From: Pseudonocardiales bacterium
Lineage (GTDB): Bacteria; Actinomycetota; Actinomycetes; Mycobacteriales; Jatrophihabitantaceae
Reading direction: 5' to 3'
Length of the DNA stretch: 6,681 nt
Assembly (NCBI GenBank): GCA_025465405.1
Contig: JAODNL010000552.1
Span: 1-6,681, forward strand
Shown: positions 1-5,432 of the stretch, in pieces
Numbering within the stretch: position 1 is the stretch's first letter
How the letters are laid out: every line of letters starts with the position of its first letter
The notes under the pieces: generated by a model
The model's database searches: none
Told to the model about the DNA's origin: nothing
The model's input: the letters and a program-made list of their open reading frames with translations, nothing else
Translations under genes and position numbers: made by a program

Positions 1-38
1 TCGTCCTGGGTGAGGACGCGCTCGGGTGCAGTTGTCAT
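1..38 (-). CDS. sufB: SufB, Fe-S cluster assembly scaffold protein (N-terminal fragment, runs off the window)
   Basis: Only the first 12 codons are present, reading MTTAPERVLTQD from an ATG at 38-36. This opening resembles actinobacterial SufB, and the gene sits one base after the sufR stop codon (TGA-T-ATG), where sufB is expected in the sufR-sufB-sufD-sufC-sufS order. SufB is the scaffold subunit of the cytoplasmic SufBCD complex on which Fe-S clusters are built. A strong ribosome binding site precedes it. Co-transcription with sufR is inferred from the one-base gap. The call rests on context plus a short N-terminus, because no catalytic or cluster-binding part is visible. Confidence 0.8.
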   Translation of the reverse strand, partial: MTTAPERVLTQD

Positions 39-39
39 A

Positions 40-741
40 TCAAGTCCTCCCGGACAGGGTGGTCTTGCGGTCTGGTGGAACCGGAACATGCGTCGTGCAG
101 ACCCCGTCGCCGTGGGCGATCGTGGCCAGTCTCTGGACGTAGGTGCCGAGCACGCGCGCGAGGGCGCGGGTCTCCGCCTCGCACAGCTCGGGGAATTCGG
201 CCGCGACGTGCGCGACCGGGCCGTGGTGCTGGCACACCTGCACACCGGCGGCGGCGGCTTCGGTGGTGGCGGCGTAACCCTGCGCGCTCAGTGCGCCGGC
301 CAGCGACTCGGCCCGGGTGGCCGGCGGCGCGGCGCTGTCGACCTCGGCAGCGAGCAGTTCCGCGAGCGACGCCGCCCGGTGCTCGGCGAAGGCCACGACC
401 GCGTCCTCGCCGCCGGTTTTGCGCAGGTAGCGCAGCGCCGTGCTGGCGAGGTCGTCATAAGCGTGCGGGAATGCCGCGCGACCGGCGTCGGTGATCGCGT
501 AGGTGCGGGCCGGGCGGCCACGTCCGCGCTGGGCCAGCAGTTGGGGTTGACGTTCGACGAGAAGGCCGTCCTCGACCAATGCGTCCAAGTGCCGGCGGAT
601 GGCGGCCGCCGACAGGCCCAGATGCTCGGCGAGCGCGGCCGCGCTCTGCGGCCCGCGCTCGAGCACGATCCGGGCCACAGCGTCGCGCGTGCGGTCGGGA
701 CCGCTCGTCACGCCGCTCTCGGCACCGGTCTGGATTTTCAC
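40..741 (-). CDS. sufR: SufR, Fe-S-sensing transcriptional repressor of the suf operon
   Basis: This is a 233-residue winged-helix regulator of the actinobacterial SufR family, which represses the suf operon and senses Fe-S status through a bound cluster. The DNA-binding part covers about residues 15-85, with the recognition region LGLSAAAIRRHLDALVEDGL (41-60) and the wing motif RGRGRPARTYAIT. The C-terminal cluster region has Cys170 (VCQHHGPVAHVA), Cys187 (FPELCEAE) and Cys215 (GVCTTHVP). In related proteins the first motif reads CQxHC; the second cysteine is Gly174 here (codon GGC at 222-220). I chose GTG 741 as the start. The frame stays open to 828, but that longer version would overlap the divergent plsC start and adds a low-complexity N-terminus. 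GTG 741 also lies six bases after a -10-like hexamer. sufB follows after one base. Confidence 0.9.
   Translation of the reverse strand: MKIQTGAESGVTSGPDRTRDAVARIVLERGPQSAAALAEHLGLSAAAIRRHLDALVEDGLLVERQPQLLAQRGRGRPARTYAITDAGRAAFPHAYDDLASTALRYLRKTGGEDAVVAFAEHRAASLAELLAAEVDSAAPPATRAESLAGALSAQGYAATTEAAAAGVQVCQHHGPVAHVAAEFPELCEAETRALARVLGTYVQRLATIAHGDGVCTTHVPVPPDRKTTLSGRT
46..51 (-). promoter_or_regulatory. Ribosome binding site of sufB
   Basis: GGGAGG on the minus strand lies seven bases before the sufB ATG, inside the last codons of sufR. It is a near-perfect Shine-Dalgarno sequence. It contrasts with the apparently leaderless first gene sufR and fixes the sufB start. Confidence 0.75.
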
Positions 742-752
742 AACACCAGTAT
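738..752 (-). promoter_or_regulatory. Probable SufR operator overlapping the sufR start codon
   Basis: The minus strand reads ATACT-GGTGT-TGTGA. This matches in 9 of 10 positions the ACACT-N5-TGTGA element that I recall being reported for the M. tuberculosis SufR homologue Rv1460. The right half contains the proposed GTG start codon and the left half overlaps the proposed -10 hexamer. A bound repressor would therefore block RNA polymerase directly, which suggests autoregulation of sufR-sufB. The motif match is seen; binding is inferred. Confidence 0.65.
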
Positions 753-753
753 G
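748..753 (-). promoter_or_regulatory. -10 hexamer of a leaderless sufR promoter
   Basis: CATACT on the minus strand keeps the A at position 2 and the T at position 6 of TATAAT. Exactly six bases separate it from GTG 741, so transcription would begin at or next to the start codon. No Shine-Dalgarno sequence is seen before the GTG. A -35 match is weak. Confidence 0.5.
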
Positions 754-763
754 ACGTATTTGC

Positions 764-773
764 CGAGCGCTCG
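764..773. repeat. 10-bp perfect palindrome between the divergent sufR and plsC starts
   Basis: CGAGCGCTCG is fully self-complementary and sits in the 61-base gap between the two divergent genes, close to where both -35 regions would fall. It could be a protein-binding site shared by both promoters. Short GC palindromes also arise by chance in DNA of this composition, so a function is only a possibility. Confidence 0.3.
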
Positions 774-790
774 CAGGCGCGGGGGGCCTG

Positions 791-796
791 TAGGTT
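791..796 (+). promoter_or_regulatory. -10 hexamer of a possibly leaderless plsC promoter
   Basis: TAGGTT fits the TAnnnT pattern and ends six bases before the GTG start at 803. No good Shine-Dalgarno sequence is present, although the AGG inside the hexamer could act as a weak one. No clear -35 is seen, which is common in actinobacterial promoters. Confidence 0.4.
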
Positions 797-802
797 TCCT
801 GG

Positions 803-1471
803 GTGCTGTACCGGACGCTGGAACTCACGCTCGCGCCAGCGCTCCGTGCTGTCTACCGCCCTGAAGTCACCGGGTTCGCGAATGTGCCGCGTACCGGCCC
901 GGTGATCATCGCTGGTAACCATATCTCCTTCGCCGACGAGCTGTTCACCCCGCTCGCGGCCCGGCGACGGGTCGTTTACTTCGCGAAAGCGGAGTATTTC
1001 ACCACGCCGGGTGTGCGGGGCCGAGCGATGGCGGCGTTCTTCCGGAGCATGGGCCACGTCCCGGTCGAGCGCGGCGACACGCGATCTGCAGCCAGCGTCA
1101 TCGACGTCGGCGTCGAGGTACTCCGCGAGGGCGGCGCGCTCGGCATCTACCCCGAGGGCACCCGCTCGCCCGACGGCCAGCTGTACCGGTTCCGCACCGG
1201 GATCGCCCGGGTCGCCATGCGGACCGGCGCGCCGGTCATCCCGGTCGGCCTGATCGGTACCCGGGAGGTGCAGCCGCCGGGTAGCCACCGCTGGCATCGC
1301 GCGCCGGTCGGGGTCCATTTCGGTGCGCCGTTGTGCTTCGGTGACCGGGCCGGTGAGGAGCGCAGCTCCCGCGTGCTGCGAGAGATCACGGAGACCATCC
1401 GCGCGGCCGTGCAGGAGCTGTCCGGGCAGCCCTACGTCGACGCATTCGCCGCCCCGTCGCGAGCCGCCTGA
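803..1471 (+). CDS. plsC: PlsC-family lysophospholipid acyltransferase (1-acylglycerol-3-phosphate acyltransferase)
   Basis: This 222-residue enzyme should transfer an acyl chain to the sn-2 position of lysophosphatidic acid, making phosphatidic acid at the inner face of the cytoplasmic membrane. All four blocks of the family are present: the catalytic NHxxxxD as NHISFAD (39-45), block II GHVPVERGD (84-92), block III EGTR in YPEGTRSPDG (118-121), and block IV GAPVIPVGLIG (142-152). The length is usual for short bacterial members. The GTG start was chosen because the N-terminus MLYRTLELTLAPALRAVYRP looks typical of the family and a -10-like hexamer ends six bases upstream. The gene is divergent from sufR, where mycobacteria have mptB. 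Actinobacteria carry several paralogues, so the exact acyl acceptor is not certain. A separate promoter appears to drive the ABC genes behind it. Confidence 0.88.
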   Translation: MLYRTLELTLAPALRAVYRPEVTGFANVPRTGPVIIAGNHISFADELFTPLAARRRVVYFAKAEYFTTPGVRGRAMAAFFRSMGHVPVERGDTRSAASVIDVGVEVLREGGALGIYPEGTRSPDGQLYRFRTGIARVAMRTGAPVIPVGLIGTREVQPPGSHRWHRAPVGVHFGAPLCFGDRAGEERSSRVLREITETIRAAVQELSGQPYVDAFAAPSRAA

Positions 1472-1492
1472 GTACCGCGTCACCCACCGGCA

Positions 1493-1508
1493 GCGCCGCC
1501 GTCGGCGC
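1493..1508 (+). terminator. Short hairpin after plsC, possible weak terminator
   Basis: GCGCCG and CGGCGC form a six-base-pair GC stem with a four-base loop, 22 bases after the plsC stop. There is no T-run after it. It could end plsC transcription or mean nothing in GC-rich DNA. Confidence 0.25.
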
Positions 1509-1524
1509 GGGCCCGGGACGTTCC

Positions 1525-1530
1525 TAGACT
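1525..1530 (+). promoter_or_regulatory. -10 hexamer of a leaderless promoter for the ABC transporter-ctaA operon
   Basis: TAGACT matches the actinobacterial -10 consensus TAnnnT well and ends exactly six bases before GTG 1537. No Shine-Dalgarno sequence is visible before that GTG. It is the clearest of the four such starts in the window and implies that the ABC genes and ctaA have their own promoter apart from plsC. Confidence 0.6.
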
Positions 1531-1536
1531 GACGAG

Positions 1537-2472
1537 GTGTCCGCGCCCGGTACCGCCGCCGTCGAGGTCCGCGACCTCGTCAAGGCGTACGGGTCGCGCC
1601 GGGCCGTCGACGGGCTCTCACTGACCGTCGAGCGCGGTGCCGTACTGGCACTGCTGGGCCCCAACGGCGCCGGCAAGACCACGACCATCGAGGTCTGCGA
1701 AGGATTCCGGCGCGCCGATTCCGGATCGGTTCGCGTCCTCGGTCTCGACCCGATCACCGACGCCGCCGCGCTGCGCCCGGCCGTCGGCGTCATGCTCCAG
1801 GACGGCGTCGGCGGCTACACCGGGGCCCGGGCCATCGAGCTGCTGCGGCTGTTCGCGTCGTATGCGGCACATCCGCACGACCCCGAGACGCTGCTGGCCA
1901 GCGTCGGTCTGGCCGACGTCGCGGCCACTCCGGTCAAGCGGCTGTCCGGTGGCCAGCAGCAGCGGCTGTCGTTGGCGCTGGCGCTCGTCGCCCGCCCTGA
2001 GCTCGTATTCCTGGACGAGCCGACCGCCGGCATGGACCCGCAGGCCCGGCGCGCGACCTGGGACTTCATCCGCAAGCTGCGCGCCGACGGGGTGAGCGTC
2101 GTGCTCACGACGCACTTCCTCGACGAGGCCGAACAGCTGGCCGACACGGTTGTCGTCATCGACGCCGGCCGGGTCGTCGCCGCCGGGTCGCCGGCGGAGC
2201 TGACACGCGCCGGCGCCGAGGGACAGATCCGCTTCCGGGCGACGCCGGGGCTCCGGCTGGTCTCGCTGATCGCTGCCATGCCGGACGGCACCACGGCCCT
2301 CGAGGAGGAATCCGGCCGCTATCTCGTCAGCGGTGACGTCACGCCCCAGTTGCTGGCCACGCTCACCGCATGGTGTGCGGGACAAGGCGTCCTCGCCGAA
2401 AACCTCGCCGTCGAGCGGCGCACCCTCGAGGACGTATTCCTCGAGCTCACCGGCCGCGACCTGCGAACATGA
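1537..2472 (+). CDS. ABC-2 type exporter, ATP-binding protein
   Basis: This 311-residue ATPase should power an ABC-2 exporter with the permease encoded next to it. The nucleotide-binding domain fills about residues 8-220. It has Walker A GPNGAGKTT (41-49), Q-loop Gln88, signature LSGGQ (136-140), Walker B LVFLDEP (156-162), D-loop AGMD and switch His193 (TTHFLDEAEQ). About 90 residues follow, a C-terminal extension usual in the DrrA/CcmA-like exporter ATPases. The GTG start follows a TAGACT hexamer by six bases, and the TGA stop overlaps the permease ATG as ATGA. With the permease and ctaA it matches Rv1458c-Rv1457c-Rv1456c of M. tuberculosis, which are often annotated as an antibiotic exporter without proof. 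The substrate is unknown. Linkage to ctaA suggests a link to heme or cytochrome oxidase, but that is only an inference. Confidence 0.92.
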   Translation: MSAPGTAAVEVRDLVKAYGSRRAVDGLSLTVERGAVLALLGPNGAGKTTTIEVCEGFRRADSGSVRVLGLDPITDAAALRPAVGVMLQDGVGGYTGARAIELLRLFASYAAHPHDPETLLASVGLADVAATPVKRLSGGQQQRLSLALALVARPELVFLDEPTAGMDPQARRATWDFIRKLRADGVSVVLTTHFLDEAEQLADTVVVIDAGRVVAAGSPAELTRAGAEGQIRFRATPGLRLVSLIAAMPDGTTALEEESGRYLVSGDVTPQLLATLTAWCAGQGVLAENLAVERRTLEDVFLELTGRDLRT

Positions 2473-3233
2473 CCGACGTCTCCTACGTCCCGGCGCCGGG
2501 TGCGGCACCGCGCACCCGGATGCTCGCCGCGCAGACCGGCATGGAGCTGCGGTTGCTGCTGCGCAACGGCGAGCAGGTCGGACTGACACTCGTCATCCCG
2601 TTACTGCTGCTCTTCTTCTTCAACCTGCCGCTGCTCTACTCGCTGGACGGCTCGCGGATCGCCTTCGTGGCGCCGAGCATCATCGCGCTGGCCGTCATGT
2701 CCGCCGCGTTCACCGGACTGGCGATCGGCACCGGCTTCGAGCGCAAGTACGCCGTGCTCAAGCGATTGGGAGCCACCGCCCTGCCACGCTCGGTCCTTCT
2801 CGGCGGCAAGACGCTCGCGGTGTTGCTGCTCGAGATCGTGCAGGTGGCGCTGATCACGGTGTTCGCCCTCGCGCTCGGGTGGCGACCACACGGCGACCCG
2901 CTGCTGGTCTTCGTCTTGGTCGCGCTCGGCACGGCGGCATTCGTCGGCCTGGGACTGCTCGTCGCCGGCACCCTCCGAGCGGAGGTGACCCTCGCGGCGG
3001 CCAACCTGGCCTGGCTGATCCTGCTGTTCGCCGGTGGGATCGCCATCCCGTTGTCGAAGTACCCGCACGCAGCCACCGAGGTCCTGCAGTACCTGCCGTC
3101 GGCGGCACTGTCCGACGGCCTGCATCAGGTGCTGCAGCACGGCCACGGCATCCCCCTGCATGACCTGCTTGCGCTGATCGGATGGGCCGGCGCCGCACTG
3201 CCCGCCGCGGCCCGGTGGTTTCGATGGGAGTGA
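2469..3233 (+). CDS. ABC-2 type exporter, membrane permease
   Basis: This 254-residue protein is the membrane partner of the preceding ATPase. Six hydrophobic segments can be seen, near residues 37-56, 64-86, 113-137, 144-168, 175-195 and 229-248, which is the usual ABC-2 layout. The loop ERKYAVLKRLGATALPR between the second and third segments resembles the family's conserved cytoplasmic region. The ATG at 2469 overlaps the ATPase stop (ATGA), pointing to coupled translation. The reading frame is open further upstream, but that stretch is arginine/proline-rich out-of-frame translation of the ATPase gene. The end overlaps the start of ctaA by ten bases. The transported substrate cannot be told from the sequence. 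Confidence 0.9.
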   Translation: MTDVSYVPAPGAAPRTRMLAAQTGMELRLLLRNGEQVGLTLVIPLLLLFFFNLPLLYSLDGSRIAFVAPSIIALAVMSAAFTGLAIGTGFERKYAVLKRLGATALPRSVLLGGKTLAVLLLEIVQVALITVFALALGWRPHGDPLLVFVLVALGTAAFVGLGLLVAGTLRAEVTLAAANLAWLILLFAGGIAIPLSKYPHAATEVLQYLPSAALSDGLHQVLQHGHGIPLHDLLALIGWAGAALPAAARWFRWE

Positions 3234-4201
3234 GCACGGCGGCACCGCCCGCACCACTGCGGCGCCTCACCGACTGGACGCGCTCTCCGGTCGCGCTGCG
3301 CCGACTTGCGCTGGCGTCGGTTGTCGTCAACGTCGGGATCGTCGTCACGGGCGGCGCTGTCCGGCTCACCAACTCAGGCCTCGGCTGCCCGACCTGGCCG
3401 CGCTGCAACGGCGGACGGCTCGTCCCGAACAACAAGCTCGGCGTGCACGGTGCGATCGAGTTCACCAACCGCACCCTGACCGTCGTCGTCGGCCTCACCG
3501 TGCTGCTCACGCTGGTCGTGGCCTGGCGCCAGCGCACCCAGATCGGCCTCGCGGTCCTCGCGGTCCTCAGCGTGCCCGCCCAGGCGGTACTCGGCGGGAT
3601 CGTCGTGCTCACCGACCTCAACCCGTGGCTGGTCGCACTGCACTTCCTGCTGTCCGCGGCGATCATCGCGGTGACGTTCCTGCTCTGGTGGCGGGTCAGT
3701 GATCAGCTCACGATCAGCGTTCCGGCCGCGGCGCGACGGCTCGTCGAAACGGTCGCAGTCCTGGCGGCGCTCGTGCTGGTCGCCGGCACCCTGGTCACCG
3801 GCGCCGGACCGCATGCGGGCGACCTGAAGCACGGAAAGGTCAACCGGATCGGCTTGCCCATCGCCGGACTCGCACAGCTGCACGCCGATCTGGTGATGGC
3901 GCTGATCGGGGTGACCGTCGGCGCCCTGGCACTCGGCTATGCCCTGCGCCTGGCTCGCCTACGGCGCGCCACGACGGTGCTCCTCGGCGTCGAGCTCGCC
4001 CAGGGGATCGTCGGTTACACGCAGTACTTCCTGCATGTGCCGCCGCTGCTGGTGGCCCTGCACATGCTCGGCGCCTGTCTCGTCTGGCTCGCGGCACTGT
4101 TCGTCTTGTTCCGCGTCACGCCCGCGGCGAGCCCGGCGGCGCGTCCCACCCCGCCAGTGGGTGATCAAGACGGGCCGGGTGCGCTCAGAGGAAGCGGCTG
4201 A
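3224..4201 (+). CDS. ctaA: CtaA, heme A synthase (COX15/CtaA family)
   Basis: This 325-residue membrane protein should oxidise the C8 methyl of heme O to a formyl group, giving heme A for aa3-type cytochrome c oxidase. About eight hydrophobic segments are visible as two four-helix halves. The first external loop has VTGGAVRLTNSGLGCPTWPRC with Cys55 and Cys61, the family's cysteine pair. Candidate heme-ligand histidines are His140 (WLVALHFLL), His220 (AQLHADLVM) and His280 (LLVALHMLG). The usual ExxHR motif reads E79-F-T-N82-R, with His75 four residues earlier. The second half lacks the cysteine pair of Bacillus CtaA. The ATG at 3224 has GGTGG five bases upstream and overlaps the permease end by ten bases; GTG 3230 is an alternative start. 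The 3' end overlaps the convergent DUF445 gene by 17 bases. Older databases label such proteins as antibiotic transporters. Confidence 0.93.
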   Translation: MGVSTAAPPAPLRRLTDWTRSPVALRRLALASVVVNVGIVVTGGAVRLTNSGLGCPTWPRCNGGRLVPNNKLGVHGAIEFTNRTLTVVVGLTVLLTLVVAWRQRTQIGLAVLAVLSVPAQAVLGGIVVLTDLNPWLVALHFLLSAAIIAVTFLLWWRVSDQLTISVPAAARRLVETVAVLAALVLVAGTLVTGAGPHAGDLKHGKVNRIGLPIAGLAQLHADLVMALIGVTVGALALGYALRLARLRRATTVLLGVELAQGIVGYTQYFLHVPPLLVALHMLGACLVWLAALFVLFRVTPAASPAARPTPPVGDQDGPGALRGSG

Positions 4202-5432
4202 GGGTGTAGATCAGCAGGCCGGCCAGGGCGCCGACCACGGTGCCGTTGATCCGGATAAACTGGAGGTCCCGCCCGACCTGCAGTTCGAGGCGTCGGCTGG
4301 TCTCGGCGGTGTCCCACCGCTCCACGGTGGCCGAGATGACGCCGGCCAGGTCGTCGGCGTAGTTCGTGATGACGTGCCGCACGAGTCGTTGCAGCGCATC
4401 GTCGATCTTGGCACCGACCGCGGTGTCGTCGCGCAACACCTCGCCAGCGCGCATGGTCAGCGATTCGACGGACCGGCGCAGATCCGAGTTCGGGTCGGCC
4501 GCGCCGTCGACGATCATCTTTTTCAGGTTGGTCCACAGGGTGGTGAGCCACTCGCGTACGTCGGGGCGGTCCAGCAACTGCAGCTTCGCCTGCTCGACCC
4601 GGGCCCGCTGCTCCGGGTCACTTCGCAGCCTTTCGGCGAAGGCCCGTAGCTGGGTGTCGAACGTGCGACGGAGCTCGTGCTCGTCGTCCACCGAGACGTC
4701 GGCCAGGAACGTCTGCAGCGCGGAGAAGCCCTTGGCGAAGACCCGGTCGTCCACCCAGTCGGGGACCCATTCCGGCGATTCCTCGGCAAGGCGGCGCCGG
4801 AACACGCTGCGGTTCTCGTCGAGGAAGCGCATCAGCCCGCGCAGCACGACGGTCAGTGCCGCCTGGTGCTGACCGGAGTTGCACGCCGCTTCGAGCAGCC
4901 GTGCGAGCAAGGGCGAAACGTCGAGTTCGCGCAGCCGCTTGTCCGCGAACGTCGCGACCGCGCTGCGCAGCTCGTCGTCACGCAGGACGGTGGCCAGGCC
5001 GCCGACCGCACTGCTGAGCTCCTCAGCCACCTGCCGCGCGTGCACCGGGTCGGCCAGCCATTCTCCGACCCGCTGCGGGACGTGGGCCGCGGCGAGCCGG
5101 CCCCCGACGATCTCGGAGGTCAGGAAGTACTCGCTGACGAATCCGGCCAGGCCCTCGCCGATCTGGTCCTTCTTCCGCGGGATGATCGCGGTGTGCGGGA
5201 TCCGTAGCCCCAGCGGATACCGGAACAGGGCGGTCACCGCGAACCAGTCCGCCAGACCGCCGACCATCGACGCCTCCGCCGCGGCCTGGACGTAGCCGGC
5301 CACGCCGTGCCCGGCCCAGACCGTCCGGCACACGATGTAGATCACCGCCGCCGCTACGAGCAGCCCCCCGGCGGTCGCCTTCATCCGGCGCAGTGCACGC
5401 ACCCGCTCCGCCGCGGGCAGCGGGATCGTCAC
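4185..5432 (-). CDS. DUF445 family membrane protein (YjiN-like), function unknown
   Basis: This 415-residue protein belongs to DUF445, widespread in bacteria and without a proven biochemical role. One hydrophobic segment lies near residues 22-39. The most conserved part follows, with GGLADWFAVTALFRYPLG (58-75) and IPHTAIIPRKKDQIG (78-92). A long, mostly helical, charged middle region spans about 95-390 with many Arg, Glu and Leu. A second hydrophobic segment, VVGALAGLLIYTLSRFL, forms the last 17 residues. This suggests a large soluble domain anchored at both ends. Its length is normal for the family. The GTG start overlaps the stop of the ATP-grasp gene as GTGA, so the two are probably co-translated. 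The coding end overlaps that of ctaA on the opposite strand by 17 bases. Confidence 0.9.
   Translation of the reverse strand: MTIPLPAAERVRALRRMKATAGGLLVAAAVIYIVCRTVWAGHGVAGYVQAAAEASMVGGLADWFAVTALFRYPLGLRIPHTAIIPRKKDQIGEGLAGFVSEYFLTSEIVGGRLAAAHVPQRVGEWLADPVHARQVAEELSSAVGGLATVLRDDELRSAVATFADKRLRELDVSPLLARLLEAACNSGQHQAALTVVLRGLMRFLDENRSVFRRRLAEESPEWVPDWVDDRVFAKGFSALQTFLADVSVDDEHELRRTFDTQLRAFAERLRSDPEQRARVEQAKLQLLDRPDVREWLTTLWTNLKKMIVDGAADPNSDLRRSVESLTMRAGEVLRDDTAVGAKIDDALQRLVRHVITNYADDLAGVISATVERWDTAETSRRLELQVGRDLQFIRINGTVVGALAGLLIYTLSRFL

Noticed and set aside
742..828. Longer SufR N-terminus starting at 828
   Set aside because: It would overlap the plsC start, run through the operator and promoter region, and adds residues without family resemblance. 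The GTG at 741 is better placed.
10..864. Long plus-strand open frame across sufR
   Set aside because: It lies antisense to a clear SufR gene, is rich in Arg and Gly with no recognisable domain, and reflects stop-poor GC-rich DNA.
455..1483. 342-residue minus-strand frame across plsC
   Set aside because: It is a shadow of PlsC and SufR coding in another frame, with no domain and an Arg-rich composition.
1618..2589. 323-residue minus-strand frame across the ABC ATPase
   Set aside because: The opposite strand encodes an ATPase with all expected motifs, and this frame shows none.
2333..3163. 276-residue plus-strand frame overlapping the permease
   Set aside because: Arg/Pro/Ala-rich, without membrane segments, and in competition with a clear permease frame.
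3224..4201. Calling this gene an antibiotic transporter membrane protein, as in older annotations of Rv1456c
   Set aside because: The cysteine-pair motif and conserved histidines identify heme A synthase.
4314..4330. Hairpin CCACCG-loop-CGGTGG as a terminator for ctaA
   Set aside because: It lies inside the DUF445 coding region more than 100 bases past the ctaA stop and has no T-run, so chance is the simpler explanation.
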